A stretch of 64,000 nt of DNA from Cryoendolithus antarcticus (GCA_002077065.1 NAJO01000017.1:868001-932000); one strand, 5' to 3'; counted from the stretch's first letter, positions 1-10,907 are shown. The notes: generated by a model not told the origin, from the sequence alone. A program made the numbers and translations.

Positions 1-610
1 TGCCAGCGTGCGGCTTCCTACACGTCTTGCATCGCGGCTTGCCCTGCGCTACCCATTCCTCGTACGAGGTTGGCGCGTCAGGCATAACCTCATCTTGCCA
101 ATTCTCGATGATCTGCCGATCATGGGCATCCTCCGCCGCTTTTGCTGCTGCTGCTGCTCCGTCAGTCGCAGCAAACCTTGCCTGAGCTTCTGCCACAAGA
201 TCTGGAGCCTCTCCATCGTTCGATGTCTGCTCCGCCCACCCGGCCTTCGCGTGAGCATCTTGCACGCCAGTTATGGCTGCAATGAAACGAGGAGTGGGGG
301 TATTTAGACGTAGGCTTCCCTCGTCCTCACCCATTACACTACCGACGTAGCTGTCCTCCGGAGCATCCTTCTCATCTATCATCCACCTTGGGGTCGTACG
401 GCCCTCAGGGATGGTATGCTCGTCGTCGTCCCGGTCGTTCGACCCGCGGACAGTCTCTTGATCCCCGTGGTTTGAGTCGTTCGACTCGAGCACGGTATCT
501 TGCTCAGTGGCCAATGCCGCAAAGCGATTCTCCCCCAAGCTCGTCACCTCCTCAGGCCCAGAAGCCAGCCGAAGAGGCAAAGCCCGCTCACCGTCCGAGC
601 TACCCGCCAT
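1..610 (-). CDS. Unknown protein, N-terminal part, cut by the left window edge; possible zinc-knuckle start
   Basis: A reading frame opens at the ATG complementary to 608-610 and stays open without a stop for 203 codons to base 1, so the gene continues outside the window. The visible protein starts MAGSSDGERALPLRL, has an acidic Asn/Asp/Ser-rich stretch, an Ala run coded by GCA repeats (near 150-165) and a charged helical part. It ends at the edge with PRCKTCRKPHAG, which has the spacing of the beginning of a CCHC zinc knuckle (C-x2-C-x4-H). Such knuckles occur in retroelement Gag/ORF1 proteins and in cellular RNA-binding proteins; the visible part cannot separate these. No function is assigned. 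The Met start is a choice made because it is the first in-frame ATG followed by natural composition. Confidence 0.55.
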   Translation of the reverse strand, partial: MAGSSDGERALPLRLASGPEEVTSLGENRFAALATEQDTVLESNDSNHGDQETVRGSNDRDDDEHTIPEGRTTPRWMIDEKDAPEDSYVGSVMGEDEGSLRLNTPTPRFIAAITGVQDAHAKAGWAEQTSNDGEAPDLVAEAQARFAATDGAAAAAKAAEDAHDRQIIENWQDEVMPDAPTSYEEWVAQGKPRCKTCRKPHAG

Positions 611-3600
611 ACTTGTCGTAGATGAATAGAGAAGGGAACTGGCAAAGAGCGCGCGAAAGATGTTCAACGCACGGCAGCCCAGCGGGCGGGCCGGCGGAGC
701 TCGCCCAGCACCACCGATGGAAGGCGCGACCCAGACGTGCCTTTCTCGCGACTTACCTACTACAGGATATCACGGTCGCTACCAACACCTCGTCCACTCG
801 CAACCGTGGCTTCGACATCTACAGCGATTCCCTGGACCACTCCTACTTGCACGATCCTGGGTCAACATTGCTTCAGCTTGAGGCCCTTGATATGATATTG
901 CGCCAATGACTGTCGCCTACCTCTGAACGTACACAGAGACCACAACGCCCGCGACATGCACGCTATAATGTACAGCTTGTCTCGGTTGCATGCGAGTTCC
1001 TGTCGGATGGCTTCGGGCGGTCTGCTCAGAGTCTGTGCTTGATATGAGATTATTCCGCCCGGAGGCGTGGTCGATTCCTGAAAGGCCACAGAGAAGGATG
1101 TTACGCGCGCTGCTCATGATCAGTGTAGAGTGATGTCTATAGTGAAATGTTTACTGCGAGTGTATCAGACTGCCTTTTCATACTTGCACATGTACCCGCC
1201 CATCTCACCGTCCCTCTGCTCCGCAATTTGCTCCGCTCTCGCATACCGTAGTTGTTGCCCAAAGTAGCTCTCTAACCCAGACCGTCTCTTGCCTGAAACT
1301 CTCCCTTCGACGCACCCTACGCACTGATGCCCTTGGTTTCTCTACCCACGTCCTCACAAGCCTGTCCCACAGCCTCAGTGCGCAGCTTTCCTGCGATCTG
1401 AAGTCAACAGCGCGCTCATCGTTGTGCCCTCAGATGACAAGGGTGTCCAATCCTCCGGTCTGCCACCTTCGGCGCATCCTTGCCACAGGACACATGCCAT
1501 GCCACCAGCGTGGAGAAAACTGTAGTAGCACGAGCACACCATGCCGGGCAATAGCGACATGCTACGAGCTATCATCGTTGCGACGAAGCTTGCCTTCGGG
1601 CCAGAGGACGTGGAGTGGTCATGTCGCTGACCCTGACCAGCAGATAGATAACACACCGCTGGACGCAGCAATCGCAGCGACGTCGTCGAGGCCAGAGATA
1701 TCGTTTCAAGTTCAAGATTCAAGGTGCCTGCTATGATACAGTGTTCATTCGCTGGCGCTGTCGTACCTTTCAGAGTGGTAGGTCGGGGACCCGCAGCATG
1801 CTGTTGATGTGGATGACACCTGCTGCGGCTGGTGTATTGGTAGTTGGCCGTGCAGACGATTTTGCCAAATCCTGCGATCGTCCTTCATAGACTTGATCCA
1901 GCGCGGCTGACACATCTATGCTGTCCTACATCAGCAGCAGCGATGAGTATGTTGTATGAGCGGCAAAGCGTCATCAGCTCCATTGCCTGCCCATGGCCAA
2001 GTGGTCTCGCGATCAACTCTGCAACGATTGCGGACGTAGGTGGGCAGTGAAGCTCGATCGCAGAGCAGCTGCAGCGTGGCAGGGTGTCATAGCGAAGATA
2101 CGCAGGCGCAAGAATGCTGTCCGAGCGAATGACCGAGTGGAGGCAACAGGCCAGCTTCTACTTGGATGATGCATCTTGCGTTCGCTTTGTAAGAGCGCTG
2201 GCCCTTGAGTCCGCCTTGCCTATGCGGGTGGTGGCTGTGAAGCCAGATCAACAGACTCCGCTCAGCGCATTTGCGACTACGAAGTCTTTGAGCCGTCAGG
2301 TAATGTCTATGCTTTCATATTTGGGAATCTGACACGAACGGGTGCACCGGTGGTCGAGAGCTCGCTTTCTTACTCGGCTGCACGCGATCCCGCGCACCTT
2401 GATATCGTCGACACTGCAGTGTCGCTCAACATGCATCAGAGTGTCAGTACGTAGCTTCTAGGTCTCAGTACCAGCCTGTCAGTATCGTGGACGATATCTC
2501 ATATTGCGGGAAGCCGACGCTCACGATGGATTTCGGATGGAGATCACATGCAATGTCTCATCGAACGGCGCCAAGACTGAGATAGTGGCGAGAGCCGTCT
2601 TCACTCAGAGATGTGGTTCACCTGGTCATGAGACTAGGCACATGTCGGTGTAAGTTGCGGGTAGAGCGACCTGGCAGTGAGCTCTTGCTGCATCGAACAC
2701 AAGCATGATATGCCATCCTCTGCACTAAGCTGATATGATCGAAAGAGAGTGCAAGCAGCGTTGGGCTGATATCCAGTGTTCGCGACCTCGTGCGGATATC
2801 CTTGTGCTCCGCACTGCCGATCCGTGTTGTGCATAGAGTCGCACCGCGATGAGTTCACTGCCGTGAGGCACGCAGAGTATCGTCGGACTGCAGGATACGA
2901 TGCGCCGAGGGTCAGGGACCAGAAAAGCATTCGGGATATGGTGCACCAGCTACGGTGTCGTTCAGCCCCGGTATGCGGAATCTTACTGCTCAAGGTGTAC
3001 GCATCGCTCGATAGAGCGTGCACTGCATTCGAACTCGAGAGGTCGCCAGTACGTACAGGCGTTCGTGCCCGCGTGGATCTTGCTGCAGACCAGATCTGTG
3101 CGTAGAGAGAAGCGGCAATCTGAAGACAGCTTTCGTTTCGAGCATCGACAATGGTCCACGAGATGAAGCATGCAGATCCCCAATAAGCGTGCGCATGTAC
3201 CTTTACCGCGCATGCTTGTTGTATCACCATCCGCTGCTCTGGCACCTTTCCTCCGTCCACTACATGCCTCTTTCAATCGGTCACATTCCGCAGTATGCTC
3301 ACAGCTTTCAACCGACCTTCATGCCAACCTCTTGTCCGACCCGCGATGGTGTCGATCTCGTAGGAGGTATGGTGGGGGACACGCTGAGCAGTGAATGTTC
3401 ATGATGACGGCGTACCTTCCTCACACGAACGGCCAACGGTTGACCCGCATGTCCACAAAACATCAAAGTCGTTGCTTCCAGCATTGCGCACACGACCAGA
3501 GTGTACTTGTTTAGTCGATGCTGGCGCCGAAGCAATAATCATGCGCGACTCCATTGCCAAGTTGTCGACATGCCTGCGTGGACCAGAAGCTCACTCTGTC

Positions 3601-3940
3601 GCGTCGAGTGCAATGATGCAATCCTCGTGGGGTGTATCTGGCGCCGACTGCACCGCTCGACCGACCTGGGACCTTCCGTTCGGTTGAGAACTCAAGTCGA
3701 CGCTGCTATCGCCTTCGCTGTAGTCTCCCATACCACCATCACGCCAAATCTTGCGCCTTGGAGACCGGCCTCGAGTATGTTACACCACCACTATCGAACC
3801 AAGGCCCTCCGACATGTTATCCTACTCCTCATCCTTTCACCCGGCATGGCACGCGGCTCCGCCTCCACAGTTGACATCCTCTTCAGTAAGGTCCCATTCT
3901 GGATGGCGTCTGAACGACCATATGGCGATTGCAAATGCCT
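611..3940. other. Gene-poor stretch with no supported gene
   Basis: I see only short or compositionally poor frames on both strands here. The longest, on the reverse strand around 2634-3260, has no recognisable domain and no splice partner. Base composition is ordinary. The stretch may be decayed sequence, but nothing in it can be named. Confidence 0.5.
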
Positions 3941-3949
3941 TGGGCTGTG

Positions 3950-4880
3950 GATCTGTAGACGGCTGTGGAACGCAACGGGCGTACATCAGGCACACTAGGC
4001 TGGCGGACTCCGCTTACCATATGGCAGTCCGTACACCCGAAGCATTCCACACGCCCTGTTTCGATGCGTCGTCGCGGGGATGGCGTGCTATTGCTCGTTC
4101 GATGACCACACAGCGTATTGGGTATGCTTCCTGCTCACCAGGCTGGCGGACGCCGCTTATCACGTGGGCAGTCTGCGTACTCAACCTGTTGCAGGTCGCT
4201 GTCTCGATGTGTCGTCGTGAGCGTGGTGTTGCGGCTGCGTCGATGTCAATGCAGTATGTCGAGTATGCTTCCTGCACACTAGGCTGGCGGACACCGCTTA
4301 CCATGTGGCAGGCTGCACGATCGACACGCTGCATGATTCTGCTGCGGTGTAGTGTCTTCGAGAAGCGATCCTGGTTACGGCTCTCACTCACATGGCTACG
4401 GATCCCTGGAACGTTGGAATCCTCCCGACGTGCACGTGTCGGGATCTTTTTCCTCTTCTTGGTCGGAGTCGGGAACTGATCAGGACGTCCGCTGCGTCGA
4501 TAAACGATTGATCGTACTTGTTGTCCTTGGAGCATAAAGTGCAGCATACGGACATGCAGACCAACGTACTAGGCTGGCGGACACCGCTTACCATGTGGTC
4601 GTCCGCATGTCCGAGTGCTGCACCTCACTCGTTCATCCAGAACGTCTCCTTGAACAGACTCAAGGACGGGATGAGTCCTTTCGACGGGCTTGCTCCAGAT
4701 GCAGCGGTGTACTGCGTATCAAGCTCTGGTACCAGACGTCGTATGGAGGCTTGAGCTACCGATTCGAGTGCAGCATGAGTGTAGGGAGGGTAAAGTGTAG
4801 AGCATGCATCCTGCACACTAGGCTGGCGGACACCGCTTACCATGTGCATCGTGCTATACGCCTGACCTGATCTACTGCGT
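3950..4880. repeat. Array of five imperfect palindromes with a shared ~31-bp core
   Basis: A core containing ctaggctggcggacaccg and continuing to ttaccatgtgg occurs at about 3994-4024, 4137-4168, 4278-4308, 4568-4598 and 4817-4846. Copies 3, 4 and 5 are almost identical through the core; copies 1 and 2 differ at a few bases. In each copy the core sits at the centre of an imperfect inverted repeat of roughly 25-35 bp per arm. The clearest is copy 4, where gtgcagcatacggacatgc on the left is mirrored by gcatgtccgagtgctgcac on the right. Arm sequences differ between copies while pairing is largely kept. Spacing between cores is about 143, 141, 290 and 249 bp. Function is unknown. Confidence 0.75.
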
Positions 4881-5156
4881 TGTCGTTGGTTTGCTGGTTA
4901 TCGGTTCGATGGCTTCAGTGCCGTCGTGGAAAGGATATTGGCTATATGGCAGCCAATATTGAGACGTGCAGGACATTGGCAATCGTTTCAATTGAGTCGT
5001 CTATGGTGTTATCGAACAGGTGAGGTCAAGGTAAGTCTATTTTCAGCTATCGTACATCTGATGGAAGGCACGTCTGCCTGGGCGTCCAACTTCAAGGCGT
5101 CGCATTTCCTATCCTCTGCATCCTATAACGTCGCATGCTGTTTAGGACGGGCTAAG

Positions 5157-6869
5157 ATGGACGACTCTGGTCCAGAGTTGTTCAAAGACCCGTCGAAGAA
5201 TGTAAAGAAAAAGTTGACGCCGAGCAAAGCCAAACGGCGTGTGCTCCAAAAAGGGAAGAAGCAACTCGCGCAGAACAAACGCGATGCCGAGTATAAGGTC
5301 ACTGGTGGTGGCGTCTCGATACTCCGGAAGAGGCACCTCGACGAGTATTTTGACGATGTGGAGGGTAAGAAAGCTGTGGAAGCACAAGCTGACTTGGTAG
5401 AATCCGACGAGACGGCAGCCTTGAACGACGTTATCTATGCCGAAGCCAGAGCTGCAATAGCTGCTGAAGATGATGATTGCATGGCCCAGTCAGAACTGAC
5501 ATGTCATGGTCAAGACGACGAGCCTGAGTTGCCATATGGTGAACCTGACGAAGATGGTCTAAGATCGTTTCAAGCAGCCGCGGTCGCGGACATGTATAGT
5601 ATTGTTGCATGCGACCCGGAGGAGATGTCCTACTTTGAGTTACTGACTGACGTTATAGAGCGTTTAGGAGCCGCGTCGGCTGGAGAACTCTTTGCTGACC
5701 AACAACTTAAGCGCTATCTCGCGAACCGAGAGCGACTGCTTAGAATGCCCGCAGGGCGACAACCTTTGCTGAGCTCTGCTGTCGGGGTGGAAGGATTGTT
5801 GAAACATAACAAGCCGTTCTTACACCAACGAGCCTCTGATGAGCGCTGGACGAATGACGGCACCGTCTCGCTCTCACCATCAGCCGTGAGCCGTACGTTG
5901 GGTAAACCGGCAGGCCCAGCAGGAGATGAACTGAAGCTCAAGGCATTCGGTGCGCGAGTGACTATCTGCTATGCCCGACACAGTGGAGTTACAAATAGCG
6001 GCATGTTCGAGTCCGTCGAGAAACTGCTCGGCACTGACGGATTGCTGGATCAGATTCGAGATCGCTATGGTCATGTACTTGACGGCGACTGGGGCGAGCT
6101 GCACGCCAGGAACGTCCATACACTAGACATATTCAACGAGTTCAGGACTGCAACATCTACGGTGGAAAGTGCCGTCAGCTGGGAACGAACGTCCGTGAAG
6201 CTCCTGACCGCATTGGGCCCAGACGTGCGGCGCATCTGGTACCCGATGCATAGGGCAGACGTCAGCAGCCTGCACTACGACTACGACTTGCCGCGTGGGT
6301 TCAGAAGGCGTGCTACCCCACCTACAGCACGTGACGAAATTGGAGATCAGCCTTGGCTAGGATACGATGCCGTACCCCATCTTAGGCCAGCGTTGAAGAA
6401 GGTGATGAAAGGCACGAACGAGCCGTTACTCCGTGTGCACGCTATAGTGCGTGCTCTCTTGCTCACAGGATGGGACCTCACGCCCGGTGGCACATACCAC
6501 GAGGTGTGCCTCGGGTTCGATGCATCGACATCCATACTCGCGGCTTGGGACCAAGTAGCACAATGCTATCCGCACGTGGAGTGCTTCATCACTGTGGTTG
6601 TAACTGCGAAGGCAGAAGAAACAATTCACCAGCCTTGGTTCGATCTTTTTGAAGTTGAAGGCGAAGTCGCCTGGGCGACCTTTGAAGTAAGCCAGCTACG
6701 AAGCGCTAACGCGGACGTACGGCATCAGAAGTATAAGACGCTTATGTGTCTACTGCATCAAGCCAAGTTGAGCGGGAGTGGCGTGGCCGCACCTGCTTAC
6801 GAAGATCTAGCGCGGAACAACCGCATACGGCGATACGGCTTGGTTCACAGGCATGGTGTAATCTTGTGA
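5157..6869 (+). CDS. Orphan hypothetical protein, 570 residues
   Basis: A single uninterrupted frame. I start it at the ATG at 5157 (MDDSGPELFKDPSK) because the upstream 77 codons of the same frame, back to 4926, have no protein-like pattern; that longer start is possible. The N-terminus is Lys-rich (PSKAKRRVLQKGKKQ), as in nuclear or nucleic-acid-binding proteins, then an acidic middle, then a globular-looking C-terminal half with many Trp, His and aromatic residues. I recognise no domain. No introns are evident, unlike most genes in this window, and it sits alone between the palindrome array and a small tandem repeat. It could be a lineage-specific gene or the remains of a mobile-element protein. 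Confidence 0.5.
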   Translation: MDDSGPELFKDPSKNVKKKLTPSKAKRRVLQKGKKQLAQNKRDAEYKVTGGGVSILRKRHLDEYFDDVEGKKAVEAQADLVESDETAALNDVIYAEARAAIAAEDDDCMAQSELTCHGQDDEPELPYGEPDEDGLRSFQAAAVADMYSIVACDPEEMSYFELLTDVIERLGAASAGELFADQQLKRYLANRERLLRMPAGRQPLLSSAVGVEGLLKHNKPFLHQRASDERWTNDGTVSLSPSAVSRTLGKPAGPAGDELKLKAFGARVTICYARHSGVTNSGMFESVEKLLGTDGLLDQIRDRYGHVLDGDWGELHARNVHTLDIFNEFRTATSTVESAVSWERTSVKLLTALGPDVRRIWYPMHRADVSSLHYDYDLPRGFRRRATPPTARDEIGDQPWLGYDAVPHLRPALKKVMKGTNEPLLRVHAIVRALLLTGWDLTPGGTYHEVCLGFDASTSILAAWDQVAQCYPHVECFITVVVTAKAEETIHQPWFDLFEVEGEVAWATFEVSQLRSANADVRHQKYKTLMCLLHQAKLSGSGVAAPAYEDLARNNRIRRYGLVHRHGVIL

Positions 6870-6933
6870 GCATATGTTATTGATCAGGAGGAAGTAGGAC
6901 CAGGCACCATGTTGCGTTATGGGCGTGACGACT

Positions 6934-7038
6934 CGCTGGACACAAGCGCCGAACGGTCGCAGAGTCCGCGAGACCTGCAATGGGCATACCGCTTCGCTAG
7001 ACTCGAGCGCCGAACGGTCGCAGAGTCTACGAGACTTG
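6934..7038. repeat. Two imperfect ~45-bp direct repeats
   Basis: The unit tcgctggacacaagcgccga (first 20 bases) at 6934 onward recurs at 6994 onward as tcgctagactcgagcgccga. Both units share gcgccgaacggtcgcagagt near their centres. The two units lie 60 bp apart, just 3' of the orphan gene. Confidence 0.7.
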
Positions 7039-7648
7039 GTGGGACGGCCTGGCACACACTCGAACGAGCAGTGCCGGCTTAGCATAGTAAACAACAGTCA
7101 AAGCACGTACGTGTGACTTGCCGGGCTGGGGGAGGATCGGCATCGCTCGAACAAGCTGTACATAGGGAGCCACATCCGTATGAAGCACGGATCGCGTCGA
7201 CACTATCAATGTGGATACCTGTGATATTGTAACATGTCTTGGGGTAAAAAGAATACTAGCCCTTGACTGCACGCCAAGTTGTTCACCAACGTGCACCCAC
7301 ACAAACCGTATGGTGAACACTGAAAACAACGGCTACGGCTATAGAAGACATCATGAAGCAAAAGGACGACAGCTACTCAGCTACGCGCGAGAACGATGAC
7401 CATGGGCAGAACGAATGGTGACACGGAGGGCTGAAGTCTTGAGGTGTCGTCGAAGATCGATTTCGCTATCTTGCGAGCAGCGATGCCTTCACTGCTGTAC
7501 TATGCTCCACGCGCCCTACGAGCGGCATCGATCTTATCGCACTTGCAGAATGCGGCTTGTCTGCTGCCGTAGCCACTCCAGCGTACGAGCCATCCCAAAG
7601 CCAGGCCCATTCATCGTCTTTCCTTCACGTTGCCCAGGAGCGACACGC
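7039..7648. other. Intergenic, nothing recognised
   Basis: No supported gene. The right part is the 3' flank of the reverse-strand P2 gene; the plus-strand frames there are antisense shadows of it. Confidence 0.5.
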
Positions 7649-8054
7649 TTAGTCGAACAGACCGAAGCCCATGTCCTCGTCGGACTCCTCCTTCTCCTCC
7701 TCCTTAGCAGCAGGTGCCTCCTCAGCGGCAGCCTCGCCACCAGCAGCAGCACCAGCGCCTCCAGCAGCGGGAGCAGCACCAGCACCGCCCGATGGGACGG
7801 AGGCGAGCTTCTGCGAACCCTCTTGGATGAGCTGCATTATGTTAGTGGATGTGGCTCTCTCGTTCGCGACGCCGTTTGAGACAAGAAGTGCATACCTCGT
7901 TGATGTCCTTGCCCTCGAGCTCAGAGAGAAGAGAGTTGAGACGCTCTTCCTCAGCCTCGATGCCGACGGAGGAGAGAACCTCCTTGATATCGCTGGCGGA
8001 AGGGGAGGTGTTGCCGGCCAAGCCGAGAAGGAGGTATGCCGCCAAGTGCTTCAT
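7649..8054 (-). CDS. RPP2: 60S acidic ribosomal protein P2
   Basis: Ribosomal stalk protein that helps recruit translation elongation factors to the large subunit. Two exons: 7896-8054 and 7649-7831, with a 64-bp intron (GTATGC donor, CAG acceptor), give 113 residues, the usual length. The N-terminal half ([15 protein letters not shown], then [20 protein letters not shown]) is the helical dimerisation domain. An Ala/Gly-rich hinge follows, then the acidic tail ending [13 protein letters not shown], the universal P-protein tail. The intron falls right after GKDINE. The start Met is the conserved one. A CAG just upstream of the ATG could mark a 5'-UTR intron acceptor. Confidence 0.96.
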
Positions 8055-8558
8055 GATGTCGGTGTCTGGTGAAGTCAGTGTTTTGTCCGAGGTGTGTCGC
8101 TCGTGCGATGAATGATGATGTGCAGTGCGGCGGACGTACTGTAGGGGAGTTGTTTAAGAACAGGAGAATTCAATCGATTTAAGCGCTGGGCGCAGACTGA
8201 ATCTTCGAGTCCTGGGTGTGTGATGGGGTATAGTCAAACGAAGGTGACGGCTGCGGTGTCCCACTACAATTTCGCGGCCGGTGCCAAGATTTTCGAAGTG
8301 GGTTGATCTGCCTGAGGCTGCCAGGCGCGCATCCCATGTTTGCGTATGGAGCCTTCCGTTCATATCACCGTTCACCGTCGTGATACTTCACTTCCACTGC
8401 CATTTATCTCACTCCCCATACATCTATCTCCCCTTCTTGTCTCCAACACCTGATCTCTCGGTCATTTGATCTTCAGCGTTCTACATAGCTCCTTGCATTG
8501 GACGGTCAGGCGGCATTTATCAGTTTCACGGCCGAAATCGCATGACTCACTCATCACC

Positions 8559-9608
8559 ATGACGAGCGGTCGCGAGGAGGTGAGGAACGGAGTGGGCTCG
8601 ACGCGACCAGCGGTGTCTTCTTTGGGGGCTCCCAGGATGAACGACAGCCGGCCAACGAGCGCGAACGGTGCAGGATCGCTAAAGCGCAAGGCCGAGGACA
8701 GCAGTGGTGGACCGCGACCCAAAGTCGCTCGAGCAGGAGATAGTGGATTACCAGCTAAGACCGCATCACCGGGCTTGACGCGTGCGATGTCAGGGAATGG
8801 AGTGACGGCTGGTATCAGCACTCTGGGCATCTCCAAACCTCCCTCACGGTTTCAACTTACTGGTAGCGCCGGAAAGCCACTCCCGACTCCTGCTTCACGC
8901 ACACCGGCTGGTCCGGCGTCGGCCACTACGATATCTGCAGCAGCTGCACCGAAGCCTGCACTGAAGGGCTATGCTGCAATCCTGGCCAAGGCGAAGGAGT
9001 CCGAGGCACTGCTCAAAGCATCGGGTAGTACCCTCATCGTACATAAGCCCACCGAGCGGATCACAAAACGCGAGCGCGATCGGATGAAAGTGGATGCGAT
9101 CGAGAAGCAGAGGACAGATCGCTTAGGTGCACGGAAGGGCAGCACAGCAATGCAGGAGGGACGCAGTAGAAGTGGTACGCCGAATGCAGGCAAGCCCGGT
9201 GAAAGGCCAAAGAAGGGCCCCGCGCCAGTCGCATACCAAGGCACGATGCGCAAAGGCCCTGTTCCACTCGCGTACAAAGGCACGATGCGCACTGCAGCGC
9301 CTGGCCAACCGGCGAAACCTTCGAAGGCGAAGGATAAGCACGGTGGCCAAGACAAGTACGGTGGCTATGCATCATGGTCAGACATCGACGATGCAGAGGA
9401 CGAGGACGAAGGGGATTACGACTCAGAGTCAGACATGGAAGCGCGCATGGATGAGATCGACGAGGAGGAGGAGCTAGCGACGAAGGTAGCGCGGAAGGAG
9501 GACCAAGAAGCACTGGCTGAAGAGGCGCGACTGAAAAGGGAAAAATTGGCGAGGAAGCAGAAGCTTATGGCACTTAGTAAGAACGCCAGCAGGGAGAAGA
9601 AGTTCTGA
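8559..9608 (+). CDS. SPT2: SPT2 chromatin protein
   Basis: Histone H3-H4-binding protein that acts during transcription elongation through chromatin. The call rests on the C-terminal SPT2 signature in the last ~85 residues: acidic DYDSESDMEARMDEIDEEEE, then RKEDQEALAEEARLKREKLA and a basic end. The rest is a low-complexity basic/Ser/Pro region, as usual for the family. Single exon, 349 residues from the ATG at 8559. The frame is open upstream to 8466, but the 8559 ATG (MTSGREEV) follows an ACC and begins the typical composition. A repeated VAYQGTMRKGP / LAYKGTMR element lies mid-protein. It points away from the P2 gene, with about 500 bp between the starts. Confidence 0.88.
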   Translation: MTSGREEVRNGVGSTRPAVSSLGAPRMNDSRPTSANGAGSLKRKAEDSSGGPRPKVARAGDSGLPAKTASPGLTRAMSGNGVTAGISTLGISKPPSRFQLTGSAGKPLPTPASRTPAGPASATTISAAAAPKPALKGYAAILAKAKESEALLKASGSTLIVHKPTERITKRERDRMKVDAIEKQRTDRLGARKGSTAMQEGRSRSGTPNAGKPGERPKKGPAPVAYQGTMRKGPVPLAYKGTMRTAAPGQPAKPSKAKDKHGGQDKYGGYASWSDIDDAEDEDEGDYDSESDMEARMDEIDEEEELATKVARKEDQEALAEEARLKREKLARKQKLMALSKNASREKKF

Positions 9609-10092
9609 GGTCGCAAGAAAGCTATGCACGACGTTGATGATTGATCATTAGCGATGGGATTGGGTATGGCAGGTAGCATTGCAGCGCATGGTACTGCGTT
9701 TGTGACGCTGCGATGAATCACCTTATCCAACGGCTTACAAGGACAAAGCGATGAGTACCCTGACAGGGAGCGCCACACAAGAGAATCAAAATGCAAGCTT
9801 TCCCTGTATGGTCGCTTGGCTGCTCAGCAGAAACGGCCACATATGCCGTGGCTTTTCGAGAGCGACGAAATCAGAAAGCTTCTCAGCTCAAGTCGAGCTC
9901 CACTCATGTCTGGACCTCGGACAACCACACGCCGAACGTTAGCTCCAGCTCTGATGTCAACGTGCGGCCAGTATTTCCATCGCAGCTTTGCTTGTAAAGC
10001 TCGACACGTAAGTCTCTTCTGCATTCCTCCTTTACCCATTCCTACCTCACGACCTTGCTCTATCTCTCCTCTCTCCTACTCCAGCTCCCGTC
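9609..10092. other. Intergenic, nothing recognised
   Basis: 3' flank of SPT2 and promoter of the glutathione transferase gene. The last ~70 bp are pyrimidine-rich (ctctcctactccagctcccg), a common arrangement just upstream of fungal starts. Confidence 0.5.
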
Positions 10093-10907
10093 ATGTCCGC
10101 CCCAAGTAAAACGGAGCTTTTCCTCCGCAATCACCCAGTCTCCTCCTATGCCCAGAAGATCCGCATCGCCCTCCGTGAGAAGGGTCTCGAGTTCGACTTC
10201 GCCACACCCCAAGCTCTCGGCTCCGGCGCAGCAAACCCTTCGTTATCGGCTCAGAATCCAAGGCTGGAAGTGCCGACCCTAGTAGACGGCGACTTTGCAG
10301 TCTTCGACTCTACAATCATACTGCAGTACCTCGAAGATGCTTACCCAGACTCGCCGCTTCTTCCAAAAGATGCCAAGGAGAGGGTGAGGGTGCGGCATGT
10401 GGAGGAGATATGCGATACCACTTACGAAGCCATCAATTGGGCATACGGCGAAGTCAATGTCTTCGGTCGCGCGGAGGGCGAAGAGAAAGAGAAGTTGATG
10501 GCTGAGATGAAGCGGCAGACGATCGAGATACAGACCTGGCTGGGATCCCAGCTCGGCGACCGACCTTACTTCAACGGCGAGACATTCGGCTACGGCGAAT
10601 CTGCGTTGCGCCTATATATAATCGCAGCGTGGTTAAAGCACCCGCGAACTCGAAGCTGGATCTCTGGTATCAGCGCATCAGGGGACGGGAGAGTGTCAAG
10701 ACTACGTTTGGGGAGTTCGAGGAAGGACTGAAGGCTTTCAAGGCTATGGGTGGGGCGTTTGCGAAGGGGAGGGGGATGAGGAGAGAGTATAGGGATTATA
10801 GGCTGGAGTTCATGGTGAAGAGTGGGGGTTTGGGCGTTGTGAAGAGGGGAATTGAGGAGGACACTGTGAGGTTTGGGTGGCCTGAAGGGGGGGCCAGTAA
10901 GGGATAA
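10093..10907 (+). CDS. Glutathione S-transferase-like protein with a frame break
   Basis: Cytosolic GST fold enzyme of the fungal URE2/etherase-like type, which conjugates glutathione to electrophiles. The N-terminal thioredoxin-like domain runs from MSAPSKTELFLRNHP through VPTLVDGD and the Ser-containing FDSTIILQYLEDAYP that binds glutathione. The helical C-terminal domain begins near PLLPKDAKERVR. Homology-like sequence continues without a gap but changes frame: frame 1 reads ETFGYGE up to about 10599, then ICVAPIYNRSV and GRESVKTTFGEFEEG continue in frame 3 to the stop at 10905-10907. No GT-AG intron fits, so one base seems to be missing near 10597-10601. The gene is either a recent pseudogene or carries a base-calling error. 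Confidence 0.85.

Noticed and set aside
2634..3260. Reverse-strand 208-codon frame
   Set aside because: No domain, odd Ser/Arg/Cys/Ala-rich composition, no splice partners, and several competing frames of similar quality on both strands.
3751..4547. Frames of 242 (+) and 177 (-) codons over the palindrome array
   Set aside because: They are read through the repeats in changing frames; the repeated peptides (e.g. GWRTPL) follow from the DNA repeat and not from a conserved protein.
3950..4880. CRISPR-like array
   Set aside because: Core spacing is irregular (about 141-290 bp), arms are inverted repeats and the genome is fungal; there is no spacer-repeat structure.
7415..8115. Plus-strand frames opposite ribosomal protein P2
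   Set aside because: Antisense shadows of the Ala/Gly/Glu-rich P2 coding sequence.
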